A stretch of 64,000 nucleotides of DNA from the NCBI GenBank assembly GCA_965153455.1, contig OZ234502.1:8401495-8465494 (forward strand), written 5' to 3'. Shown here in pieces: positions 13,566 through 23,100 of this stretch (position 1 is the first letter of the stretch; every line of letters begins with the position of its first letter). Both the position numbers and the translations under genes were made by a program. The notes under the pieces are model-generated. The model saw nothing but the letters and a program-made list of their open reading frames with translations, made no database searches and was not told the DNA's origin. This DNA is from Sphagnum compactum (taxonomy: Eukaryota > Bryophyta > Sphagnopsida > Sphagnales).

Positions 13566-14217
13566 AAAGAAATTTTTCCTAAGGGGGATTTGTGGTTGAA
13601 ATAACGACCAACAAAAGCGAAACCTCCAACTTATTAAAAATGAGATGTAAGATAAATAACAAATTGGTGTGTTGTTTTTTAGATTTAGGAACGACAAATT
13701 CATTCAGGACTTTACAAGAAGTGGAACGATTAGACTTCAAGATCATATTATTAATAGACCCCATAATGGTGCATTTGGCACAAGGCATATTTAGATCTTC
13801 GCTTGGCGTAATGTTAGATGTCAAGATGTTTTGCTGTAAGGGAGTGCAATTTTTTGAGAGCTTCACCCTATGTGAGTTAGATAATTTTGATTTAATTCTA
13901 ATGAACACATTTTGGATGTTTATGAAGTAGACATCTTCCACAACAAAATTAAAGTGAGAGTTCATGCCAAAATTGGCTTTAAGTTAGTAAATTTAGATGT
14001 GGAATATAATTATGCATTGGTGAAAGTAGAAGTTAGCTTGGTTGCTTTGGCTAAAGAATTAAAATTGCCTAGTTTTGTAATTTTGATGTCTTTGATAGAC
14101 TCCCAATGGGAACTAAAGCCACAAGGGGCAAATCAACCTCTTCATTGTATTTTGAATTCACTCAATAAATTTTCAAAGGTTCTAATGGATGAACATTTCG
14201 ATTCTCTTCCACCTTAA
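13566..14217 (+). pseudogene. gypsy protease region, second copy, plus linker
   Basis: 13566-13868 repeats 12311-12611 (FLDLGTTNSF in place of FLDLGSRNSF). It then continues where the first copy stopped, with LCELDNFDLILMNTFW. A one-base frame change leads to 13912-14217 (VEVSLVALAKELKLPSF and later ILNSLNKFSKVLMDEHFDS), the linker ahead of RT in this element class. The D-L-G active site shared with the first copy shows that the change predates the duplication. Confidence 0.65.
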
Positions 14218-14389
14218 ATACAAGTGGACCATAAGAAAGAAAAGGTGCCTAATTTAGCCTTGTCACCCAAAGCACCTATAGGCTAAACCAAAGGGAATTG
14301 GGAAAATTAGAAAAACAATTAAACAACCTCTTCAACTAAAGGTATATTCAGCAAAACAAGTTTTTTTATGGGGAATTGGTTTTGTTTGT

Positions 14390-14925
14390 TGATTTAAACA
14401 CAACAAGTTGAAAATGTGCATTGACTATTGTGCCTTAAACAAAATAACCATAAAAAGTAATTATCCTTTGTCTCGGATTGATGATTTGTTGGATCCACTC
14501 AATGGGACCAAATATTTAGCGGAACTAATCTCACGTTGGGGTATTATCAAATCCACATTATGGATGAAAACGTTGAAAAACAAATGTGAGAACCAAGTAT
14601 GGCTCATATGAGTTTTTGGTGATGCCATTCAAGTTATCCAATTCCCCATCGATGTTCATGACCCTCATAAACTTTATTTAACACGAAAAGTTGGATGACT
14701 TTGTGATCATATATTGATGATGTCTTGATGTATTTTAGGATTGCTAAAAAGCATGTAGAACATTTATAATATGTTTTGAGTAAGTTTCAACAAAACAAAT
14801 AATTTACCAATGGAACGAAAAGTGAGCTTACACAGGAAAAGATGGATTTGTTGGGACTTGTTATGAAGGGAAGGAATGAAGCCCAACCCTAAAAAATTGG
14901 AAGCCTCAAAGACTTGAAGAAGTTA
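14390..14925 (+). pseudogene. gypsy reverse transcriptase fragment
   Basis: Pieces include KMCIDYCALNKITIKSNYPL and RIDDLLDPLNGTKY (14408-14530), [15 protein letters not shown] in another frame, and SYIDDVLMYF at 14707-14736 with the catalytic YIDD at 14710-14721. These are standard RT blocks of Ty3/gypsy elements. Several frameshifts and stops separate them. Confidence 0.75.
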
Positions 14926-14950
14926 AAAATGTGTCAATTTTAAAAATCTC

Positions 14951-16204
14951 AATTCTACATGCAAATACATGTTGTTTGAAAATTGTGTTCAATAGATTAC
15001 ATAGCTTCATTTTTTGCTACCAATGGAAACAAGTATGGGAAAATGGTGATTCATGAGCTCTTCAATGTGTTGTTGATAATAGATCACAATGTTACATTAT
15101 AACATACAAAATACATTTCAAATTTTTACATGTAACAAGAACAAAATAATATACAACACATGAACATTGCATACAAACATGTATGGGCTTCCATTTAATT
15201 ATTGCAACATTGATGGAAGTTGGAAGTTATGAAAGTTTTGCAAAGATGGATTGTCATTTCCATGATCTCTTTTGGTAAAATCATGCATTTCTATAAGTCT
15301 AATTTGCTTGCAATTTTGTATTGCACAGAAACATGGTTACCTTCATGTCACCTTCCAAACCAAAAACCAAGATCATAGCACAAATGAAAATGTAAGCTTA
15401 AGAAAATAGAAAGGAAAGGTTAAAAATCAAACAATGCAAGGAATGTAAAACCTTGAAAATAGAAAAGAAAAGGGTTAAAAAATCCCTAAACAAATTGTAA
15501 AAACCATCAAAATTTGAAAGAGGTTTTCGTGACACATGTGCTCTTTACTAAGGTGAAGTACGATTGGTGATAGGTGAGACTTAAGGAGAGAATATGTGTT
15601 CCTAGTTATTATTGGTGAATACATACACCATATACTCTACGAAAGAAGCCATTAGTTAGAAAGGGCCTCTTGAGATTTTCACCAATAGCCTAAGGCGCTT
15701 TTGACGTTTATATGAAAAGCCACCCACTTGTCTAAAATTTGCCATCATTATTTGATAGAGTTGGATGAAGTATTACATGATAGAAATAATGTGTCAATTC
15801 TTTAAATCTCACGCTCATAGAGTCACTCTTAGAACGACAAGGATGGGGGACTAAATGCAGCTGAGCACTAGTGTATAAATGTGGGTTTGTCTCAAGTAGT
15901 TTATATGGAAACTTGCCAAATAGAAACTTCTATTTTGAGTTGCCTTATGAAGTTTCACTCTTTTTTTTTGGGGGGGGGTGTCATGGGCCAGTCAAATTGG
16001 CTCATGTTGACCAAAAAAAGAGAAAAGTTAATCTTGGGAGGCACCCGAATCTACTTAACAAAAACTTGACTACTGTATGTCCCCAAATATCTGCCCCTAG
16101 CATTAGCCTAGGCCAAAAATCATAAATTACACTTTCCCAAAGTCGAAATTCCAGACTTCCCAAAACTCATTGGTGTGCCACATGATGTCTCTGCTGCACA
16201 CCAG
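14951..16204. other. Intergenic DNA, no gene recognised
   Basis: AT-rich DNA without a recognisable reading. A run of nine G lies near 15971. The overlapping readings at 15871-16125 carry no motif. Confidence 0.4.
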
Positions 16205-16578
16205 CGGAAAAAATTAAACAGGCAAAAGGAAATGAATGCAGTCAGTACAAAAGTACTGCAGCCTGAGCGCTCCCATTAGCTGCATGACACACCTATTTAC
16301 AACAAAACCCTACTACTTATTTGGTGAAAGAGCGCATAATATTAAACAGGCGAAAGGAAATGAATGCACTCAGTTCAAAAGTACGGCAGCCTGAGCCTTC
16401 CCATTGGCTGCCTGACATTCCTAATTCCAATAAACCCTATTACTTACTGGGTGAAAGAGCAGAAAATATTAAACAGGCCAAAGGAAATGAATGCACTCAG
16501 TTGAAAACTACTGCTGATGCAGCAGTAAGAAATTTGTGCTGACTGCATTCATTTCCTTCGGCCTGTTTAATATATTCC
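16205..16578. repeat. Cluster of three short fold-back elements
   Basis: Three units share the block aacaggc-aaaggaaatgaatgca. Two are half-elements (about 16205-16262 and 16335-16392). The third, 16456-16577, is a nearly complete palindrome: its left arm starts gaaaatattaaacaggcc and its right arm ends ggcctgtttaatatattcc, with a gctgatgcagc centre. The family recurs at about 18000, 18300 and 18480. Strong hairpin potential and repeated use suggest a MITE-like or fold-back family. Confidence 0.7.
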
Positions 16579-16668
16579 GTAGGTACCCACCTGAGTGCAT
16601 TTCATTATTATTACCGTGGCCTAGGGTCAGTTTAGGGTACCCTGTGAAGTAAGTGAGTTGGTGATCTT
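16579..16668 (+). repeat. Left arm of a 90-bp inverted repeat
   Basis: This arm starts gtaggtacccacctgagtgc and includes ttaccgtggcctagg and agtgagttggtgatctt. It is the imperfect reverse complement of 18552-18641. The two arms bound about 2.06 kb. Confidence 0.7.
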
Positions 16669-17965
16669 GCAGAATAGGACTTATTCAAATTTGGTCAGAA
16701 GTAAAAGCGGTGAGCAGAAGAAGTTGGACTCCCGTTATAAACTAGCTACTGGTTGGGAGCCTAATGTCTAAATAAGGTGATTTCACACTTGTTTTCCTCA
16801 TGATGTGAGGACTTCAGCCCACTTTTTTTTCAAGAAAAACACTTTCCATATTTTACTCCCACTTTTTTTTTCTCCACAAGTTGCATAAAGTCACCTCAGA
16901 AAAAAGCGTTGCTTCTTATTTGTTAGAACCAATGTTTGCTGGTTGTTCATTTTTCAGAGAACCTCTGATCAAGGTTTTGACACTTAAAAAAGTTCATTGG
17001 TTTTCCAGGTGTGGGTCTGAGCTATTCTTTCAGTTTTGGCATCATTTTTCAAATTCAATAACCTCGGGGCCCGATTTGCAAACAGGGTCCAGTTTCATGA
17101 CACAATTACACACTATTTGAGATTGAAAATTGTTTAGGTATGAAATCTTATAACAAATTAAACTTGGAATCCTAAAGGTACCAAGTTTGGCAACAAATTG
17201 GAAGAAAATATTTAATTATAACAATTCAAAACAAATCATGTTTCTTACCTAAAGAACCTTACCCTCTTTTGGAAAACACTTATTCACAAATGCGATTCTA
17301 AAAAAAGGTTAGTTCCATGGTCTGGTCTTAAAAGGGTCGATTCCATCAAAGGGGAGTGATTCGAGTCCAGGTCACAATAACCTTACCCATAACCTCTGAA
17401 TTTAACACTTAAATCAGAATGACCTGCTAACACTAGTTAGAGCCTTGGAAAAAAATATTAGAGTAAAACTAGAGCAATGTGTTATTATGTGCAGAATTTC
17501 ATCCGCCTAAGTAGGTCATTTGTTTCCATGGTGAACTTTATGGAAAATGTGAACTCCTGCCTTAGTTACCAAATAGCATCCATATTTGCTCCACAAAAGG
17601 CCCAGGAGGGCATTACCAAAAAAGAGCTTGGATTCGCCTTTCAGGAATGCCTTCGCCCAAGCAGGCTTTACCGTGCATGAAATGCTGTAATATATTGTGT
17701 ATACAACCCCATCGTGTGACACAAAATAAATAATATAAGTTAGACCTAAATAATATTATTATCAAACTGTTATTGACTGTGCGTACTTATCGTGTATCTT
17801 TATTAATTAGGTGAGGTGCCGCCCAAAAATTTTCCAACTTGAAGAGAATTAGTAGGGGGAAATTGAAGGTGCCTGTGGGTGCTAGTCCAATCCTGGGCCG
17901 ATCTGGCTAAGCCTGACCTGACCCCTAGAGGGAAGGAAAATAGTGTTTGGAGGTGGAAAGTGAGA
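16669..17965. other. Interior of the inverted-repeat region, no gene
   Basis: The readings are short. A tRNA-like stretch near 17320-17385 (gattcgagtcc) hints at an old SINE, but the A box is poor. No transposase motif was found between the arms. Confidence 0.35.
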
Positions 17966-18084
17966 CAAATGGGCAGACTGGAGCAAATATTTTCCATGAG
18001 CGAAAATATTACACAGGCCAAAGGAAATGAATGCAGTCAGTACAAAAGTACTGCTGCTATTTTTTGGTCCAGTCTGCCCATTTG
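17966..18084. mobile_element. 119-bp MITE-like element with perfect 16-bp terminal repeats
   Basis: The ends are caaatgggcagactgg (17966-17981) and its exact reverse complement (18069-18084). Inside lies one half of the aacaggccaaaggaaatg fold-back unit, running into tacaaaagtactgctgct. The same outer word appears before related sequence at 18286 and 35396, so it is a reused terminus. Confidence 0.65.
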
Positions 18085-18285
18085 CCCCATCCATATTTGC
18101 TCAAGTGACAGCCAGGCATGTTTTGCACTCATAACCTCATTTAATATGGCTTGTTTTGATTGTAACCTCACATAACATGCTAAGTAATCGGTTACATATC
18201 ACTTTATACCCCCAGTGTGTTCATAACGTGCATAACATGGACTAAAAACATGCCTAGGCACGACAAGGTGAAAATAAACCGGGCA

Positions 18286-18371
18286 ATTGGGCAGACTGGA
18301 GGAAAAAATCGCAGCAGTACTTTTCTACCGAGTGCAGTCATTTCCTTTGGCCTGTTTAATATTTTCCACCC
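18286..18371. repeat. Partial fold-back element, inverted
   Basis: It starts with the gggcagactgg terminus and runs through cagcagtacttttctac to cctttggcctgtttaatatt. It is the reverse-complement half of the family at 16456-16577. Confidence 0.55.
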
Positions 18372-18477
18372 TTCCCCACCAGAAGAAAATAGTACCCAGA
18401 AGAAAAGAATGACCCCACAACTTCCAGGAGGTTAACCCCAGCATCAAAACTCAAGAGGACAAAACCTACCACCATTA

Positions 18478-18550
18478 AAGTACTGCTGCTGCTGCAGTAC
18501 TTTTGTACTGTCGGCATTCATTTCCTTTGGCCTGCTTAGTATTTTCCGTG
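18478..18550. repeat. Partial fold-back element next to the right inverted-repeat arm
   Basis: aaagtactgctgctgctgca is palindromic with the following agtacttt. It then continues as cattcatttcctttggcc to attttccgt. It directly precedes the right arm. Confidence 0.6.
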
Positions 18551-18551
18551 G

Positions 18552-18641
18552 AAGATCTCCAACTCACTTATTGCACGGTGTACGCTCTAGTGATCCTAGG
18601 CCACGGTAATAATAATGAAACGCAGTCAAGTGGGTACCTAC
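18552..18641 (-). repeat. Right arm of the 90-bp inverted repeat
   Basis: It runs from aagatctccaactcac through cctaggccacggtaataat to tgggtacctac, the reverse complement of 16579-16668 with scattered mismatches. Confidence 0.7.
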
Positions 18642-19911
18642 TGACTAACAGCTACCTACCATTTAATAGAGGGAGCCACAGAAGGTGCTGTCCAAAAGAA
18701 ACTTCAAGGACCTTCCAACCAGCGTTTTTTTTGTGGCGAAATTTCGCCACTTGGGCACGAAAAAAAAAAGGGCTGATGACTGTAACAAAGAGAATTTTGG
18801 GAATTAAAAAAAATTAGCCTTATGTTGAGGAAAATAAGCTCGAAGTCGCCAGATTTAGACAATGTATTGCTGTACGTCGCCAGAATTAGGCAGGATTCCG
18901 AATAAATCCACTTGCCCAATAGGACAGTCAGCATTTACTGCTATTTAATGCTGAGGATCCTGGCCAGTGCACCTACATGATGAATTGAAAAATAACCTGC
19001 TTCCAACCAAAGAAAAACAAACAAGAAAGAAAACAAACCCTAACACAAAGGCAATGCTTCACTGGAAATGAATATTGTGGCAAATCTGGATATAAACCAG
19101 ATATGAAGTAGAAATCAAGTAAACCTGTAGGTGAGCCGGGATAGGGGAGGAGTACGAAACAAACCATAGTGATAAAGAGCACGCCCATTCTCTAAGTACC
19201 GGATTTTGTCCTCCCACTGTTTGGAGAAGGCAGATTAAGTTAAATTATGCTCCTTAGGAGCGTTTTTTTTTCCAATTTCGTCATGTAAAGGTGGTGATCA
19301 CCTCTAAGATGATTTAGCTAGATTTGGCGATTAAAAACTTGAAATAAATTTTTCGTAGCCTCCTTATGTATTTTTGACGACCAATCAGAACTTAGTGTAG
19401 CATTTGGCAATTTTTTTAAAAATTTGGAATTTTGGCGACTTAAACAATTAAAAAACACCTAAATTTCGCGAGCTTGAAAAAAAAATCCGATATTCAACAA
19501 ATTTTTCGCCCCAAAATAAAACACTCGTCCTCCACCAGGACATATTACTATTTTCTTAAATTATGGATTGAAGACAACAACATCTTAAGTAGTGATGACT
19601 TTTTGATGACATTTATGCAATTTAAGAACTCTCAAAAGTGGCAATCTTCCCTCGTAATCCTTTATGTCTTCTTAATGGGTTCCTCAAAGGCCTACCCATC
19701 ACAAGCTTGTCTACCGAACCATACTGGGGACTTTGCTTTCATGAGCGGTAACATGAATCAGATGTCGAAAGCTGAAGTTTTGTCAAGTTGGGTGGCGTGT
19801 CATTTTAAATAATTTAAATAACATACAAAGCCTGAAGTGCAGGAAGAATTATACCCACCAATTCAGTGAATTATCTGACAAAGAAGTGTGGGCTTCTTTA
19901 CAGTGTGTGCT
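18642..19911. other. Intergenic DNA upstream of gene 1
   Basis: There is no convincing gene. It contains a perfect 18-bp palindrome at 18733-18750 (gtggcgaaatttcgccac). Words related to it (gcgacttaaa, tttggcga) are scattered at 19270-19470, which suggests old mobile DNA. Confidence 0.4.
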
Positions 19912-19945
19912 CAATTGTGTTGCCGTTGCCTAGGCAACACAATTG
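19912..19945. other. 13-bp inverted repeat upstream of gene 1
   Basis: caattgtgttgcc (19912-19924) and ggcaacacaattg (19933-19945) are perfect reverse complements around an 8-base loop. It lies about 35 bases ahead of the TATA-like box. It may be a regulatory site or a chance hairpin. Confidence 0.5.
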
Positions 19946-19978
19946 TGTAGACACGACAGAATATGCCATTTTTTTTCC

Positions 19979-19985
19979 TATAATA
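19979..19985 (+). promoter_or_regulatory. TATA-like box of gene 1
   Basis: tataata follows a T-rich run and lies 179 bases before the proposed start codon. The following leader is pyrimidine-rich (ccttccctctcctcctcc near 20050), as is common in plant 5' leaders. No transcript data. Confidence 0.4.
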
Positions 19986-20163
19986 AGCAGGTCTGCCTCC
20001 TTCCACCCGCGTTCACAGTTTACTTGCCTTACTTGCATGTCCTGCCCAGAGCCTTCCCTCTCCTCCTCCTACTATCGTTCTGTTCACGTGAAGGACCGTC
20101 AGCAGATTCTCCAGCTTGCTTTGACAGGGTCTAGAAGGATTCAGAGTTGGCCTAGTGGTGAAG

Positions 20164-23100
20164 ATGTCGACGATCCCTGAAATTGTTCCATTTTCTGAAA
20201 CGATCAGCCAGACGGCCCAAGAAGGTTTGGGAGTTGGGGGCCAAGTGATCGCGAAGTCGGAGATGCCTGAAATTGGACATTCTGGTGAGACCAGCGAGCC
20301 GGGCCAAGAAGGTTTGAGAGTTGGCCAAGATGTGAGGATGTCGACGATGCCTGAAGTTGGACAATCTGATGTCGAAACTAGCCAACCGGTTTGTTTCTAC
20401 TCCTTTTCCCGGGTTCACTTCAGTTCGTTTCCTCGGAGAGTGATTAAGTTGCAGGTTTGGGGTCTACGTTTATTGGAAGTATGTATTTTGTACACACAAT
20501 AGTACTAACAGAAGTTAGTGTCGGAAGAGTGGCTTTTATGCATGTATCCTGTTTTGGGGTGTTCTCTGTTGTTCTATAATGTTCCAACCATACTTCCCAG
20601 AGGCAGGCGATGCTCATTGGTTTATATAGTTTTGAAGTTGTCATGATTTTGAGCAGCTTGAGTTATTCATGTCTTAAGATGTCTCAGGCTTTAATAGTAT
20701 ATCCAGAGATGTTTTGGTGGTTCGAGCTATTTCTCAGAAATGTGGAGGCCAACCTTCTGGCATATGCTCTATGCCCGAGTTCCCTTCTCGTATGTTCATC
20801 TACTGGTTTTACAAACCGTATGCTATGTTCCGATGCAGGTCGTGAGTGGATCAACATCAGAAATGAGGTACCCACTTTTATACCAATGCTTTTTCCATGT
20901 TGTGAAGCCCTTCGATGTCTTGATATCTATCCATATTTTAAAATGAAAACTTAGCTCATATTTTTCTATTATGTCATAAGCTAGTTTACGAACTGTAGGC
21001 GAGGATTTCAGTTGAGCTAGTTAAAAGTCTGCCTTGCCAGTAGTTGGAAGCATGATTGTACTGATCCTACAAAAAGTCATTTAGTTGTCATGGTGGGCTC
21101 TCATGTACTGACGCTTCTGTCGGATGAATCTGTTGCTAAAGTGTGGGTGCAGCATTTGACTGCGATCTGAAGTCCGAGCAAATGGGCGGGGTGCATTCGA
21201 AAGGACAATCAAGTGATGCGGCAACTCAGAATCCAAACGGGTACGCATCTTCGTAGCAGTCAATGAATGTATGTCGCATATGTATACAACAATGAAATTC
21301 AATCTATTTTGCATTCTTACAATTATGCCATTCTGCAAACTTTGTATCTGAAACTAAAATACTTTCCTTCACAACCTTCAAATTTGTCAAAATTACTTAA
21401 TCAAGATCACTGTGGTGATTGCACATTTGGGCCCAGTGCTAACTTTAGGGATCCCACATCTCTAGACTATTGTGAAGACTACAGCATTTTCTTTCTCCTA
21501 ATGATGCACGGCCTTCAATGCGTGATGTCCTTTGGTTTGAAGTGTAATTGTTGTATTACAGGTTGGATGAGATGCTAACTGCGGGAACAAAACTGCACTC
21601 AGTCTCGGAAAAGAAGAGTGTGGAAGTTGAGCTATTTGGAGCCTCTGAGGATTCTGAGTGGTTTGATGCAATCGAGAAAAAGAATTGCAAGTTGCTTTTG
21701 CAGCTCTTTAGATCTGATCGTAGCCTATGGGTACAGACAGGTCTCAAGGGTCGAAGTGTACTGCATGTAGCAGTCATGCAGGGATGTTTGGAATTGGTGC
21801 GTGAACTTCACTATTATGAGGGCGATTTGGTTCCTTGCGGGAAGAACTGGCAGACTCCATTTGAGTTTGTGTGGGAAAATGCGAGGGATGGGAGATTGAA
21901 AGATGCCTCTGCTGAAGACATATGGCTTGTTATGGAGGGACCAAGGAGGGATTTTTGTTGGGAATTGTATGTTCCCCGGTCTCGGGATGATTACATACGA
22001 TCACATGTTATGTGCAGGATGCCTGTTGACAGTGAAGACAGTGAAATGTTGAGCTTACGTGAAGCTATAAGCTCCATCGCCATTAAACAGAACTTCGTGA
22101 TGGACGAGAATGATGTGGATTTTAACTTTGAGAATGTTGAGCGCAAGGAATTGTACGTTCATATGGCTTGTAGTAGGTTGCGATCTATCCAGTACGAAGT
22201 AGATTGGGAAAGCTGCTGGGATCAGATAGTCGGGTTCATAATTGCAGTATTAAAAGATTTGCGTGAGAAAAATCTTCTACAGAAATTGTGCGATCAAAAG
22301 GATGCGCAAGGTAGAACAATCTTACAAGTTTTTGTTCCCCACCTCAACAGTTGGGGACACGAAGACGAGTGTAGGAGAACGTTCAAGAGTATGTTAGAAA
22401 TCTTGCCGGAAGCGTGTGTAACTAGTCTCGACACAGCTGGAAGGACGGTATTACATTGGGCTGTGGCCCATGACTGCTATTGGGCGGTCGAGGTTCTCTT
22501 GGGAAGTGGAAAAGCTAGACCTGATATTACTTTCCAGACCGCATATATTACGGATATTACCGCGTTCCATTTAATTATACTCTACGACAATTATCTTTTG
22601 CTGCGTTTTTATGAAATTTCTTTGAAAGACGGGCTGGAAAAAGACTTTTGCAAATTCAGAAGCAGAAGTGGCGGTCCTTATGCAGTGCTCAATAGCCAAG
22701 CTCCTCTACTGTGGGCCATGCTAATGGGTCGGAACGAATTCGTGAAGTATGTCATGGAATTAAAGGTAATATGTCCCACCTTTGTACATCACTAACTTGC
22801 ACGCTGATTTGTTCAATTGTGTAACAAACTTTAAATCTTGAAAGAGTGACAAAGGAAATGCATTAAGATATTCATGTTATAAAAATGTGTTAAGAATCAT
22901 AAATCTGCTTGGTCAATTACCACTTGGGCTCTGAAATAATCATAAATTAACCGATGTGACAATTGTTTTTCGAAAGATTATAAACTAAATAAAGAGAATA
23001 TGGTCTTTAAATTTAACTTGTTTTTTTTTGTTGTTAAAAACCTCATTGCCTGCTGTTTCAAGAAACGAAATGAAGGATGGAGTAGGTGGTCAGTTTTAAC

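Larger units (their letters stand above)
10793..14950 (+). mobile_element. Degenerate Ty3/gypsy LTR retrotransposon fragment
   Basis: On the plus strand, in the correct order for a gypsy-type element, there is a Lys-rich gag start, a gag core, a zinc knuckle (12230-12271), an aspartic protease region, a linker and a reverse transcriptase with a YIDD motif (14710-14721). RNase H and integrase were not found, and no LTRs were recognised, so the 3' end is missing or unreadable. The protease region occurs twice and flanks a piece of the hAT-like transposon. Frequent stops show it is inactive. Confidence 0.75.

Noticed and set aside
17320-17385. tRNA-like stretch
   Set aside because: gattcgagtcc resembles a B box, but no proper A box or cloverleaf could be built.
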